From an uncultured Bacillota bacterium (GTDB lineage: Bacteria; Bacillota_I; Bacilli_A; Culicoidibacterales; ZOR0006): a stretch of 64,000 nt of DNA. The stretch covers positions 1 through 64,000 of the forward strand of contig CAMFJD010000001.1 in NCBI GenBank assembly GCA_945956935.1, given 5' to 3'. The first letter of the stretch is position 1, and every line of letters starts with the position of its first letter. Below are positions 18,213 to 29,636 of this stretch, piece by piece. The translations under genes were made by a program, and so were the position numbers. The notes below the pieces were generated by a model. The model did not search any database and was not told the origin of the DNA. It saw nothing but the letters and a program-made list of their open reading frames with translations.

Positions 18213-21200
18213 ATGGCTGTGAGTTTATGGAATCAAAGTGCATATAGTTTATTACAGAGTACATGTCGTTTACAAGATTTAGTTACACAAGCGCAAATCG
18301 ATAAACAAACGGCAATCGCATTATGTGATACCAATGTTTTATCCGGAACAATCGCTTTTTATCGTTTGTGTTTACAACAGAACATACGGCCTATTATTGG
18401 TATGACAGTGCACTATGATGATGCAAAGATAATCGTACTTGCGAAAAATAATCAAGGATATCAAGCGCTTGTGAAGATGACGACAGCAATTCAGTTGTAC
18501 AAACAAACACAATCTGAAATTGAGCAGTATATAACGGAAGATGTGATTGTTATTCTTCCAAATATACATACTGAACTATCAGCAGCATATGCTACAAAAA
18601 ATGTTGTTTTAGCGGGTGAAATTATAGATAAATACAAAGTATATACACAAGATGTATACCTAGGTATTTGTTCTTATACACAGGAACAAAATATATTTTG
18701 GCAAAAGGTTTGTGGTCAAGTAAATGTAAAGGCAGTGGCACTGCATAAAACGCGGATGACCAAAGCAGAGCAAGAGAAGGCATTAGCTGTACTGGAATTG
18801 ATTAGAAGTGGTGAAAAAAAAACAATTGAACAACTTAGGGGCAAGTTCGGCTACGATGAAACACAGTGGACACAGCAACAATTTCGTCTAGCATTCCAAC
18901 AGTGGCCTGAAGCAGTTGAAAATAGTGAGTATATTGCTAGCATATGCGACGTTCAGTTTGATTTAGAAGCAAGATTACTTCCAGCATACCCACTTCCACA
19001 TACTGTAAGTAGTACCAATGTGTATTTGCAATCATTATGTATTGCAGGATTGAGAAAGCGATACGGGTATGTCCAACAATATCAATACGAACGATTAGCA
19101 TATGAATTAAGAATCATTGATGAAATGGGATTTAATGATTACTTTCTCATTGTTTGGGATTTTATTAAATACGCAAGACAACAAGGAATTGCAATAGGAC
19201 CTGGACGTGGATCAGCAGTTGGATCACTCGTTGCATATTGTTTAGGAATTACGAATTGTGATCCGCTAGTATATGGCCTTTTATTTGAACGTTTTTTGAA
19301 TCCTGAACGAGTGACACTTCCAGATATTGATATTGATATCGAAGATGATCGGCGACAAGAAGTGATTGATTATGTCCGTGATAAATATGGGAGTGACCGC
19401 GTTGTCCAAATTGCAACCTTTGGAACATTTGCAACAAAAGCCGCATTTCGTGAAGTAGCACGTATTTTAGACGCCTCTCCTAAACAGTTGGCAATGATTA
19501 GTAAGATACTGCCATCGACAGTCGTAAGTTTAGATCAAGCGTACGAAACGCTTCCAAAACTTCGCGAACTATTATCAAAGGATTCGTTTTTAGCGCAGGT
19601 ATTTTCAATTGCACGGCAAATTGAAGGGTTACCACGCAATGTTTCAACTCATGCAGCAGGAATTATTATTGGTGCAACAAGCTTAGAAGCTATGATTCCA
19701 CTGCAAGCAGGTATGGGGGCAACAGCTGCTACTCAATATACAATGAATGAGTTAGAAGCTCTTGGACTTTTGAAAATGGATTTTCTTGGATTAAGAAACT
19801 TATCATTAATTAAACGAGTTGTAACACGGATTCAAGTGCAGAATAATCCTGAGTTTGATATCCAACACATACCATTAGATGATTCGGATGTGTATGCGAT
19901 GTTACAGGTTGCACAAACAACAGGTATTTTCCAACTTGAGTCAGGTGGAATGCGTGCAGCATTAAGACAAATTAAACCAAATCAGTTTGAAGATATTGTT
20001 GCAACGTTGGCACTGTTTCGACCAGGACCAATGGAAAATATTCCTGTATATAGTAGGAGGAAATTAGGGGAAGAACCGGTAACGTACCCTGATGAACAAT
20101 TGCAAGAAATTTTAGCACCAACGTATGGAATTATTATTTATCAAGAACAAATTATGCAAATAGCTACAACATTGGCAGGATATAGCCTTGGTGAGGCAGA
20201 TATTTTGCGACGAGCAATTAGCAAAAAAAATGAAACAATTTTAGCACAAGAGCGAGAGCGGTTTGTAGATCGGTGTGTTATGAGACATGTTCATCGAGTG
20301 AAAGCAGATGCTATTTATGATTTGATTGTTAAATTTGCGAACTATGGCTTTAATAAATCTCATGCTGTCGCTTATGGGTATTTAGCGTATCAATTAGGAT
20401 ATTTAAAAGTACATTACGCAACTTTTTTTTGGTGTGAATTATTGAATAGTGTCATTCAAAGTGATAGTAAAGTATATGAATATTTACAGGCGGCTAAACA
20501 ACAAGGGATTACGATTATGAAACCTTCAATTCAAACGGGTAATATGTACTTTGAGGTCGTTGATCAACAACTTCAAATTGGACTATTAACAATCAAACAC
20601 GTAGGGATTGCTGCAGTACAAGCAGTGAATGAATTACGGAATGAGAAGCCGTTTATTGATTTTAAAGAAACGCTCTTACGACTGAAAGCACACCGTTCAT
20701 TGACGAAAGCAACGATAGGTTCTTTTATTGATGCGGGAGCATTTGATTGTTTTCAGTTAAATCATGCTATGATGCATGACGAATTAGAAAATACACACCA
20801 TCAACTTGATTTATTAAATTTTGATGGTGGTGGAAAGTATATTTCGCAAACAAATGAACAACCAGAATATAGCCAACAAGAATTAATGGATCGTGAAGTT
20901 GCAGTATATGGGTATCATTTATTTACACACCCACTCATCGCTTATCGAAATCAATGGTCAAAACTACCAACTTTGGCCCAAATTGGTATACATACATCGA
21001 TGATTCAAATATTATTGTATGTTGAAAAAGTGAGAAGTATTCGAACGAAAAATGGTGAAATCATGCAGTTTATTAGTGGAAGTGATGAGTTTGCGCAGTG
21101 TGAATGTGTTGCTTTTCCGAAAGTATTTGCCAAATACGGAGAATCCTTACAAATAGGAAACTGCTTACTTATTCGTGGGAAAATCGAACAGCGTCAATCA

Positions 21201-21245
21201 CAACAACAAATCGTGATATATGAAGTACAAAAACTTACGAAATAA
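18213..21245 (+). CDS. dnaE: DNA polymerase III alpha subunit DnaE (Gram-positive type)
   Basis: The replicative polymerase that extends RNA primers in Bacillota before PolC takes over. The 1010-residue protein has an N-terminal PHP domain, the palm with GPGRGSAVGS (from residue 329) and PDIDIDIED (catalytic Asp371/Asp373 and acidic neighbours), fingers with NKSHAVAYGYLAYQ, and a C-terminal OB fold. The PHP metal motifs are mostly lost (NQSAYSLL and LCDTN in place of HxHSxYSLL and TDH), so proofreading or phosphatase activity there is unlikely. About 100 residues shorter than B. subtilis DnaE. A GGGAGTG site precedes the ATG. Confidence 0.96.
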   Translation: MAVSLWNQSAYSLLQSTCRLQDLVTQAQIDKQTAIALCDTNVLSGTIAFYRLCLQQNIRPIIGMTVHYDDAKIIVLAKNNQGYQALVKMTTAIQLYKQTQSEIEQYITEDVIVILPNIHTELSAAYATKNVVLAGEIIDKYKVYTQDVYLGICSYTQEQNIFWQKVCGQVNVKAVALHKTRMTKAEQEKALAVLELIRSGEKKTIEQLRGKFGYDETQWTQQQFRLAFQQWPEAVENSEYIASICDVQFDLEARLLPAYPLPHTVSSTNVYLQSLCIAGLRKRYGYVQQYQYERLAYELRIIDEMGFNDYFLIVWDFIKYARQQGIAIGPGRGSAVGSLVAYCLGITNCDPLVYGLLFERFLNPERVTLPDIDIDIEDDRRQEVIDYVRDKYGSDRVVQIATFGTFATKAAFREVARILDASPKQLAMISKILPSTVVSLDQAYETLPKLRELLSKDSFLAQVFSIARQIEGLPRNVSTHAAGIIIGATSLEAMIPLQAGMGATAATQYTMNELEALGLLKMDFLGLRNLSLIKRVVTRIQVQNNPEFDIQHIPLDDSDVYAMLQVAQTTGIFQLESGGMRAALRQIKPNQFEDIVATLALFRPGPMENIPVYSRRKLGEEPVTYPDEQLQEILAPTYGIIIYQEQIMQIATTLAGYSLGEADILRRAISKKNETILAQERERFVDRCVMRHVHRVKADAIYDLIVKFANYGFNKSHAVAYGYLAYQLGYLKVHYATFFWCELLNSVIQSDSKVYEYLQAAKQQGITIMKPSIQTGNMYFEVVDQQLQIGLLTIKHVGIAAVQAVNELRNEKPFIDFKETLLRLKAHRSLTKATIGSFIDAGAFDCFQLNHAMMHDELENTHHQLDLLNFDGGGKYISQTNEQPEYSQQELMDREVAVYGYHLFTHPLIAYRNQWSKLPTLAQIGIHTSMIQILLYVEKVRSIRTKNGEIMQFISGSDEFAQCECVAFPKVFAKYGESLQIGNCLLIRGKIEQRQSQQQIVIYEVQKLTK

Positions 21246-21257
21246 GTGACAAGTTAG

Positions 21258-21286
21258 TTGAGAAATTGTTGTGAATGTGATAGCAT
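21258..21286 (+). promoter_or_regulatory. Possible promoter of pfkA
   Basis: TTGAGA, 17-nt spacer, TAGCAT: moderate match, 42 bases upstream of the start. No clear terminator separates dnaE from pfkA. Confidence 0.4.
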
Positions 21287-21322
21287 AGTGGGTGAATGAT
21301 TTAAAAATTTATTTCGAGGTGA

Positions 21323-22309
<987 letters not shown>

Positions 22310-22500
22310 TTTTATTTGAATAACGTGTGTTACGCAGGAGATAAAAATCGCTTGTACTGCTAACCGGTGAACATACGGGGATTGCTAATCAAGTTTAGAA
22401 CCAAGTTCAACAGTATTTTACATAGGAAACCTCTCTAAAAAATTTTAGGGTTTCAATAGAAAAAATGGGTAAATATCCAAAATGAAAGGTGATCAACAAC
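22310..22500 (+). other. pfkA-pyk intercistronic region with possible RNA structure
   Basis: No gene. Contains an imperfect inverted repeat near 22425-22455 (GAAACC...AAAA / TTTT..GGTTTC) without a T-run, so it does not look like a terminator. The GC-richer segment 22330-22385 could also fold. I cannot assign it to a known riboswitch class. Confidence 0.35.
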
Positions 22501-23919
22501 ATGTTAAAAATGACAAAACAAGTATGTACTATTGGTCCAAAATCAGAAAATAAACCGATGATGACTGAATTTGTAAAAGCGGGAATGAACGTAATCCGTT
22601 TAAATTTCTCACACGGTGACTTCGCAGAGCACGGAGCACGTGTTGATGCAATCCGTGAAGTAAATGCAGAATTAGGAACAAACGTTGCTATCTTATTAGA
22701 TACTCGTGGTCCAGAAATTCGTACACACTTATTCGAAAATGGTGGAGTAGACTTAGTAAAAGGTCAATCTGTTGTAATCTCAATGACTGAGGTTTTAGGA
22801 ACAGCTGATAAATTCTCAGTAAACTACCCAGGATTAATCAATGACGTTGAAGTTGGTGGAGCAATCCTTTTAGATGACGGATATGTTGGATTAAAAGTAA
22901 CTGCTTTAAACAAAGAAGCTGGTGAAATCACAGTTGAAGTTGAAAATAATGCATTCGTTAAAGATCGTCGTGGAGTAAATGTACCAGGTGCAATTCTTTC
23001 AATGCCTTTCTTAAGTGAAAAAGACATTAACGATATTATCTGGGGATGCCAAACTGGTGTTGACTATGTTGCAGCATCATTTACACGTCGTCCTGAAGAC
23101 GTAATTGCTATTCGCGAATTATTAGACGCAAATGGTGGAGAGCATATCCAAATTATTCCTAAAATCGAAAACCAAGAATCAGTTGATAAAATCGAAGCAA
23201 TCGTTGAAGTTGCCGATGGAATCATGGTTGCACGTGGAGATTTAGGTGTAGAAGTACCAGCTGAAGAAGTACCAGTAATGCAAAAACGTATTATTGAAGT
23301 ATGTAATGCTGCTGGAAAACCAGTTATCACTGCAACTCAAATGTTAGAATCTATGCAAAAAAATCCACGTCCTACTCGTGCTGAAGTAAGTGACGTTGCG
23401 AATGCTGTTTTAGATGGAACAGATGCAGTAATGTTATCTGGAGAGTCTGCTGCTGGAGACTATGTATTAGAATCAGTAGAAACTCAAAACCGTATCGCAG
23501 CACGCGTACAAACTGAATTAGATCACGAAGGAATCTTAGCATTTGCTGCTGCAACAAGCCAAGGAACTGTAAATGGAGCAATCGGTTTATCAGTAGCTGA
23601 TTCAGTATTAAGCTTAGACGCTAAATTTGTTGTTGCTTTAACTCAATCAGGAGCAACAGCTCGTGCTATCTCTAAATTCCGTCCAGCTGCACCAATCTTA
23701 GCGTTAGTACCTAATGCTCGTGTTGCACGTTCATTAGCATTAAGCTACGGAGTAAATGCAATTGTAACTGGCGAAATCGCTTCATTTGAAGATGCAGTTG
23801 AAATCGCTCGTAAAGAAGCAGTTGCTAATGGAGCAGTTGCTGGAGATGTTGTTGTGTTAACTGGTGGATATCCATCAGGTGAAGGAAACACTAACTTACT
23901 TCACATCATGACAATTTAA
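22501..23919 (+). CDS. pyk: Pyruvate kinase
   Basis: Transfers phosphate from phosphoenolpyruvate to ADP, the last step of glycolysis, competing with Enzyme I for PEP. The 472-residue protein has the barrel start TKQVCTIGPKS, NVIRLNFSHGD, the signature IIPKIENQESV and GIMVARGDLGVEVP, then TATQMLESM. It ends with the allosteric C-domain (GGYPSGEGNTNLLHI) and lacks the extra PEP-utiliser-like domain of B. subtilis pyruvate kinase. The ATG at 22501 follows AAAGGTGATC; a GTG at 22489 is in frame but overlaps that site. A strong terminator follows. Confidence 0.97.
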   Translation: MLKMTKQVCTIGPKSENKPMMTEFVKAGMNVIRLNFSHGDFAEHGARVDAIREVNAELGTNVAILLDTRGPEIRTHLFENGGVDLVKGQSVVISMTEVLGTADKFSVNYPGLINDVEVGGAILLDDGYVGLKVTALNKEAGEITVEVENNAFVKDRRGVNVPGAILSMPFLSEKDINDIIWGCQTGVDYVAASFTRRPEDVIAIRELLDANGGEHIQIIPKIENQESVDKIEAIVEVADGIMVARGDLGVEVPAEEVPVMQKRIIEVCNAAGKPVITATQMLESMQKNPRPTRAEVSDVANAVLDGTDAVMLSGESAAGDYVLESVETQNRIAARVQTELDHEGILAFAAATSQGTVNGAIGLSVADSVLSLDAKFVVALTQSGATARAISKFRPAAPILALVPNARVARSLALSYGVNAIVTGEIASFEDAVEIARKEAVANGAVAGDVVVLTGGYPSGEGNTNLLHIMTI

Positions 23920-23948
23920 TTTATTTGTTTGACAGATAATAAATAGTA

Positions 23949-23978
23949 AACAGACGATTATATAATCGTCTGTTTTTT
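23949..23978 (+). terminator. Terminator of pfkA-pyk
   Basis: ACAGACGATTA/TAATCGTCTGT, 11-bp stem with a tiny loop and T7. Confidence 0.9.
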
Positions 23979-24097
23979 TGTATAGCTATGATTGAAAGTA
24001 TGGGAATGATTCAATGAATTAAATAATTCAAATCGGTAATTATGAATGAAATATGGTAAAATGGAACAAGAGAAAAGTGACAAGTGGAGGAATGAAA

Positions 24098-26761
24098 ATG
24101 AAACTAATTTTAATTGATGGGAATGCACTCCTTTTTCGTGCTTTTTATGCTACAGCGTACAGTGGAGCAATGATGAAAAATAGAGATGGTGTTCATACAA
24201 ATGCTTTATTTGGTTTTGTGAATATGATGCAGAAAATTATTCAAGACCATGAATATACACACTTATTGGTGGCATTTGATGCAGCAAAGAAGAATTTTCG
24301 TCATGACAAATATACAGATTACAAAGGAACACGGAAATCAGCCCCAGAAGAACTCGTTGAGCAATTTGTTCTCGTACGTGAATATTTACAAGCAGCAAAC
24401 ATTCATATGAGCGAGGTTGAAGGTTATGAGGCGGATGATATTATTGGAACATTGACGAAACAAGCAGAACAAGAGGGATTTCAAGTTGAAATTATTACGG
24501 GGGACCGTGATTTATTGCAACTTGTGAGCGCACAAACAGTTGTTCGCTTAACAAAAAAAGGTTTGTCTGAGCTTGATACATATAGTGTTGGGACGATTGC
24601 TGAACAGTATCAGCTAGTACCACAACAAATTATCGACTTAAAAGGGTTAATGGGTGATAGTTCAGATAACATACCGGGTGTGCCTGGTGTAGGGGAGAAA
24701 ACAGCATTAAAGTTTTTGCACAAATATGGGAGTGTTGAAGCTTTATACGACCACCTTGATGAAATTAAAGGGAAAATGAAAGAAAAGCTTGAACTAAATA
24801 AAGATTTGGCCTATTTGAGTAAAGAATTAGCAACGATCCATACAGCAGTGCCACTTACATATAAAGTATCGAACCTCATACATAACGATTACGATGCACA
24901 AACGTTAATTGAGTTTTACCAACGTGTTGATTTTCATTCCTTTATTCGAAAAATAGAACTAGAGCAAGCGAGTCGGCAAGCACCTGCACCTACACAACAA
25001 TTTGCGATTGATGAGTTGTTAAGTGGTGTTGATCAAACAGTTGTAGAAGTAGTTGTTACGCACGTTCCAAAAGTATTACTGGCATCAAACACAACGATAT
25101 ATTTAGAAATGCCAGCACTAAATTATCATCAAGGTGAACCGTTAGGATTTGCGATAGTGAATGAGAAGAAACAGGTTTTTATTTCGTGGAGCGACGCACT
25201 CGCAGATACGTCATTTTGTCAGTGGTTATGTGACGAATCGCAATCAAAACAAACTTTTGATGCCAAGAAATTGATAGTAGCATGTAAATGGCAAGGTATT
25301 GATGTTGCAGGAATAACATATGATATGTTATTAGCTGCCTATGTATTAAACCCAAGCTATGCAAATGACGAAGTAGGGGCTGTTGCAGCGGTATATCATG
25401 AGACGATTGCATATGATGAGCATGTGTACGGAAAAGGTGCTAAATTTACTATTCCAGAACAAATCATTTATGCTCAACATGCAATTGAAAAAGCTCAAGT
25501 AATTCATAAACTTACACAACAATTCATTGATGATCTACATGTAAATGAACAATATGATTTATTTTCAACGCTTGAGTTACCAGTTGCTAGAATTTTAGCT
25601 CAAATGGAATATACAGGAATTCAAGTCAATCAAGCAACATTATCTGAAATGGAAGTAGAAATGAATCAGCGAATTGCAGTACTTGAAACGACAATCCATA
25701 CATTAGCAGGTGAAACATTTAATATTGCCTCACCAAAACAACTAGGTGTGATTTTATTTGAAAAACTAGGTTTACCACCAGTGAAAAAAACGAAAACAGG
25801 TTATTCAACAGCAGCAGATGTATTAGACAAGTTACATGGAGAACATGCTATCATTGAATCAATTTTGATGTATCGACAACTCACAAAATTACAGTCAACA
25901 TATATTAAGGGACTAGCACCAATGATCTTACCAGATGGACGTATTCATACCATTTATAAGCAGACATTAGCACAGACAGGTCGTTTGTCATCGGTAGAGC
26001 CAAATTTACAAAATATTCCAATTCGTTTAGATGAGGGACGGTTGATTCGAAAAGCTTTCGTTGCCCAAGAGGGGTGTCAATTACTAGCAGCTGATTATTC
26101 ACAAATTGAGCTTCGTGTGTTAGCACATGTTGCGAATGTTCCAACGTTGGTTGAAGCTTTTCAAAATGGAGAAGATATCCATACAGCAACTGCGCAACAA
26201 GTGTTCCATACGACAGAAGTGACAAGTGATATGAGACGTAAAGCAAAGGCTGTTAATTTTGGAATTATTTACGGAATTAGTGACTTTGGACTAGCAAATC
26301 AATTGAAGATTCCTCGCTATGAAGCGAAGGAATTTATTGAAAAATATTTTACTATTTTCCCTGGAATAAAGGCATATATGAAAGATACAGTAAGCTTTGG
26401 AAAAACACATGGCTATGTACAAACATTATTAAATCGTAAACGGTATGTTCCAGAATTGAACAGTCGCAATTTTAATGAGCGAAGTGCGGGTGAACGTGCA
26501 GCGATGAATGCACCAATTCAAGGGAGTGCCGCCGATATTATGAAGTTAGCGATGGTAGCTGTTGATCAAGCAATGAAAGCTCAAAATGTTCAGGCTAAAA
26601 TACTACTTCAAGTTCACGATGAGTTGATTTTTGAAGTGCCAAATGAAGAAGTAGCTGTGATGACATCATTAGTGAAAACAGCAATGGAGAAAGCAATTGA
26701 GCTAGTGGTTCCATTAAAAGTCGATGCTGATACAGGAATTAACTGGTATGAGACGAAGTAA
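24098..26761 (+). CDS. polA: DNA polymerase I
   Basis: Repair and Okazaki-fragment polymerase. The 887-residue protein has an N-terminal 5' nuclease domain (LILIDGNALLFRAFYA, GYEADDIIGTL, GDRDLLQLV, GLMGDSSDNIPGVPG), a central 3'-5' exonuclease-like domain lacking the catalytic acidic motifs (as in other Bacilli), and the family A polymerase: LAADYSQIELRVLAH, RRKAKAVNFGIIYGIS and LLQVHDELIFEVP. I chose the ATG at 24098, seven bases from GGAGGA; ATG 24092 is too close to that site. It is followed after about 20 bases by the chromate-transporter-like pair. Confidence 0.97.
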   Translation: MKLILIDGNALLFRAFYATAYSGAMMKNRDGVHTNALFGFVNMMQKIIQDHEYTHLLVAFDAAKKNFRHDKYTDYKGTRKSAPEELVEQFVLVREYLQAANIHMSEVEGYEADDIIGTLTKQAEQEGFQVEIITGDRDLLQLVSAQTVVRLTKKGLSELDTYSVGTIAEQYQLVPQQIIDLKGLMGDSSDNIPGVPGVGEKTALKFLHKYGSVEALYDHLDEIKGKMKEKLELNKDLAYLSKELATIHTAVPLTYKVSNLIHNDYDAQTLIEFYQRVDFHSFIRKIELEQASRQAPAPTQQFAIDELLSGVDQTVVEVVVTHVPKVLLASNTTIYLEMPALNYHQGEPLGFAIVNEKKQVFISWSDALADTSFCQWLCDESQSKQTFDAKKLIVACKWQGIDVAGITYDMLLAAYVLNPSYANDEVGAVAAVYHETIAYDEHVYGKGAKFTIPEQIIYAQHAIEKAQVIHKLTQQFIDDLHVNEQYDLFSTLELPVARILAQMEYTGIQVNQATLSEMEVEMNQRIAVLETTIHTLAGETFNIASPKQLGVILFEKLGLPPVKKTKTGYSTAADVLDKLHGEHAIIESILMYRQLTKLQSTYIKGLAPMILPDGRIHTIYKQTLAQTGRLSSVEPNLQNIPIRLDEGRLIRKAFVAQEGCQLLAADYSQIELRVLAHVANVPTLVEAFQNGEDIHTATAQQVFHTTEVTSDMRRKAKAVNFGIIYGISDFGLANQLKIPRYEAKEFIEKYFTIFPGIKAYMKDTVSFGKTHGYVQTLLNRKRYVPELNSRNFNERSAGERAAMNAPIQGSAADIMKLAMVAVDQAMKAQNVQAKILLQVHDELIFEVPNEEVAVMTSLVKTAMEKAIELVVPLKVDADTGINWYETK

Positions 26762-26779
26762 GATAGGAGTTTTGGAATT

Positions 26780-27334
26780 TTGATTTTATTACGAGATGTA
26801 TTTTGGTCAGCTTTAAAGATCGCGTGTCTTTCTTTCGGTGGTGGTGTGAGTGCATTACCGACAATATATGATGAATACGTGACACGAAGACAATGGTTTG
26901 ATGATGAGAGTTTTCAGTACTTTGTGACGGTGTCAAATGCGTTGCCAGGACCAATTATTAGCCAATTGATTGTTATGATGAGCTATGATAAACGTGGAAT
27001 AGTTGGAGGTGTTATCAGTTTTTTAACGATTACATTTACAGGCCCACTGATGTTAATTGCTTTATTTGCTCTATTATATGCATACGTGCCATTCGAAATT
27101 GTTGAAAAACTATCATTTGCAGTAGGTCCAACGATTATTGCCATGCTTGTGATTTTTATCTGGCAACAGTTACAAAAATCACAGCGATTGTTAGGATGGA
27201 AAAGCAACGGTGTATTGTTAGCAGTGGCCGCATTAACAATGGTTGTTCTTAATTGGAATATCGCAATTATTTTTATTACAACTGTTATTCTGATTTTATT
27301 GCTTACACCAAATAAGGAGCGAGGTGAACAATAA
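26780..27334 (+). CDS. Chromate transporter family half-protein, first of a pair
   Basis: A 184-residue membrane protein of the CHR family (short, single-domain form). It shows the family N-terminus FGGGVSALPTIYDEYV, then WFDDESFQYFVTVSNALPGP and several hydrophobic segments. Short CHR proteins work as pairs inserted in opposite orientation; the partner starts by overlapping this stop codon. The start is TTG, with AGGAG about ten bases upstream; no in-frame ATG fits. Substrate is unproven: family members export chromate, but many in Bacilli are uncharacterised. Confidence 0.85.
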   Translation: MILLRDVFWSALKIACLSFGGGVSALPTIYDEYVTRRQWFDDESFQYFVTVSNALPGPIISQLIVMMSYDKRGIVGGVISFLTITFTGPLMLIALFALLYAYVPFEIVEKLSFAVGPTIIAMLVIFIWQQLQKSQRLLGWKSNGVLLAVAALTMVVLNWNIAIIFITTVILILLLTPNKERGEQ

Positions 27335-27864
27335 TGGTACTTTTTTGCCAATTTTTATTTGGTGCATTTATTACTGGATTGACTGCTTTTGGTGGTGGGG
27401 TTGCATTTATTCCTATGTTAGAGCAATTTTTTACACAGACATTTCCAATTATTCAACCAGACCAATTTTTTGAAATTGTAGGGTATGCAAGTGCATTACC
27501 TGGTCCGCTTGGTGCGAAAATTGTCGGTGCTGTGGGGTATGAATCATTTGGCTTGTCAGGGTTATTTTTTGGTAATCTCGCTTTTGATGGTCCTGGTTTA
27601 ATCCTTGCTTTAACATTGTATAAATTTTTGATGAAACATAAAACACAACCTAAATTACAAGCAGTAGCAAAGTTTATTCAACCGTTTATTATTGTGATGG
27701 TTGCAAAAGTTGGCTGGAATTTACTGCAAACAGTTAATGTACAGCTACCGTACATACACGGGGTTATTTTATTTACTGGCTCACTTTATATTATTGGTTA
27801 TAAAAAAATGCCTCCAGCAGTAGCAATTGTTGGTGCACTTATTTATGGATTGTGTTTCCTATAG
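27334..27864 (+). CDS. Chromate transporter family half-protein, second of a pair
   Basis: A 176-residue CHR-family membrane protein, partner of the preceding gene (TAATG overlap at 27332-27336). It carries FGGGVAFIPMLEQFF, FEIVGYASALPGPLGAK and GYESFGLSGLFFGNLAFDGPG, motifs homologous to those of its partner but distinct in sequence. Hydrophobic segments suggest six or so membrane spans. Translational coupling fits equimolar assembly of a heterodimer like YwrB/YwrA of B. subtilis. Substrate is inferred from the family only. Confidence 0.85.
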   Translation: MVLFCQFLFGAFITGLTAFGGGVAFIPMLEQFFTQTFPIIQPDQFFEIVGYASALPGPLGAKIVGAVGYESFGLSGLFFGNLAFDGPGLILALTLYKFLMKHKTQPKLQAVAKFIQPFIIVMVAKVGWNLLQTVNVQLPYIHGVILFTGSLYIIGYKKMPPAVAIVGALIYGLCFL

Positions 27865-27900
27865 GAAAATAAAAAATATTAAAAAAGGAGGGAAGAGTGA

Positions 27901-29625
27901 ATGAGAAAAATTTTATTGATGACATGGCAAGATTGGTGTGATGGTTGGAAGACGGTACTACCATTTTCGCTGCTCTATCGCTTTTTATTAACATTGGGGT
28001 GCATTCCATTTTTTGGCTGGGTAATTAACTTTTTATTAGAAGGAAATTCACCATTGAACTTAGTTGATGAACATGTCATTGAACGAGCGATCCAATTGAG
28101 TCCAATTCTTTTGATTTTTGTTTTTTTATTTTTTGTGACGAGCTACTTTGAACATTATTTATGGACGCTGCTGAGTTATCAAAGTAGTCGTCACGGTCAG
28201 TTTAATTTGCGTCAAGCGTGTCAATTATTTTGTCAACAGTTTCCTAAAATTTGGCCAATTGTATGTATTCAATCTATTATTAATTTTTTTGTAGCTTTTT
28301 TGGGTGGTGGATTATTAGCTTCGAGTCCGATTCAAGACCGCTTTCAATTCCCCACGTTTATTGCAAGCTTCATTGAAAATAATCAATGGTTATTAGCTAT
28401 ATATATTCTCATTTTTTTGTGTTTTATTTTCTTTTATTTTCGAACACTTTTCTTAACTGCAGTAGCAATTGATTGTCAATCTACATTTCTTCAAACGTGG
28501 AAAACGAATATGAAATTGACAAAACGGAAACAAATTCGTAATATTCTTTTATTTGCATTAGTACAAATAATTGTAGCTGGGATAGGTATTACGGTTGTTC
28601 TTTTAGTGCTTGGATTGATAGGTATTTTAATTGCCTTGATTCCTAACTTGTCACTCTATCAAGCACTGATGATTTTCCAATCAGTGGTGATTGTCTTGAC
28701 AACGCTTGCGATTTCAGTATGGACGCCATTGCAAGCATTTACCATTCAAAATTTTTATACTTTTATTCAGGAAGTAGATACGCAAGCTTATGTATTTGAA
28801 AAAACAGAACTATCCACACGTGTATTTATGTGGATTGCGATGGTCATTAGTGTAGCAATTTTGTTTGGAACGAGTATAGCAAGTGATTTTACGCAAGGGA
28901 TGCGACCACTTATTATTGCTCATCGTGGTGCAAATGATGCACCTGAAAATACACGAACTGCGATGGAGCGGGCGATAGCTTCAGGAGCTCAAATGTTAGA
29001 AATAGATGTGCAACAAACAAAAGATGGTACCATTGTACTTGAACATGATCAGCAATTGACACGTGCTTTTGGATTAGAAAAGACACTTGACAAACTAACG
29101 TATGACGAGTTAGTAAATTATGATGCTGGTGAGTATTACTATGGTGTACCAACAGATGAAACTATTGCAACTTTACAAGAGGTAATTGAAATTGCTCAAC
29201 CAACAAAAACACCAATAATTATTGAGTTAAAATCATATCGTGTGAACCAAGTACAGCTAATTGAAGCTGTAAATACGATGATTGTCGAGTTAGGCTGTGA
29301 GCAGTGGTGTTATGTCGCTAGTGCACATTATGATGAACTAGAACAATTGAAAAGTCTAAATACAAATATTAAACGACTCTATGTTTCATACTTAGCCCTT
29401 GGTGATTTTGCACAATTAGATGTGGATGGGTTTATGATTGAGAATACAAATCTTACATCAAACGCAGTGAAAAAAGTAAAAGCACAACAAAAGCTACTCT
29501 ACACATGGACAGTAAACAGTGAACAAGAAGTATATGATGCATGGGAAAAAGGTGTAGATGGAATTATTACTGATAATATTGGATTACTACAAAAAATTTA
29601 TGAACAAGAGCAATATAATGAATAG
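27901..29625 (+). CDS. Membrane-fused glycerophosphodiester phosphodiesterase (GlpQ/GDPD family)
   Basis: A 574-residue protein in two halves. Residues 1-320 hold about seven or eight membrane segments of the GDPD membrane-domain type. Residues about 335-574 form a GDPD catalytic barrel with AHRGANDAPENT (His341, Arg342), EIDVQQTKDGTIVLEHD and IIELK. Such enzymes hydrolyse glycerophosphodiesters or glycerol-phosphate polymers; whether this one acts on lipid head groups or teichoic-acid pieces cannot be told. GGAGGG precedes the ATG. Genes on either side are on the same strand, and mutM starts 11 bases later, so it is probably in the polA-coaE transcription unit. Confidence 0.88.
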   Translation: MRKILLMTWQDWCDGWKTVLPFSLLYRFLLTLGCIPFFGWVINFLLEGNSPLNLVDEHVIERAIQLSPILLIFVFLFFVTSYFEHYLWTLLSYQSSRHGQFNLRQACQLFCQQFPKIWPIVCIQSIINFFVAFLGGGLLASSPIQDRFQFPTFIASFIENNQWLLAIYILIFLCFIFFYFRTLFLTAVAIDCQSTFLQTWKTNMKLTKRKQIRNILLFALVQIIVAGIGITVVLLVLGLIGILIALIPNLSLYQALMIFQSVVIVLTTLAISVWTPLQAFTIQNFYTFIQEVDTQAYVFEKTELSTRVFMWIAMVISVAILFGTSIASDFTQGMRPLIIAHRGANDAPENTRTAMERAIASGAQMLEIDVQQTKDGTIVLEHDQQLTRAFGLEKTLDKLTYDELVNYDAGEYYYGVPTDETIATLQEVIEIAQPTKTPIIIELKSYRVNQVQLIEAVNTMIVELGCEQWCYVASAHYDELEQLKSLNTNIKRLYVSYLALGDFAQLDVDGFMIENTNLTSNAVKKVKAQQKLLYTWTVNSEQEVYDAWEKGVDGIITDNIGLLQKIYEQEQYNE

Positions 29626-29636
29626 GAGGGATACAT

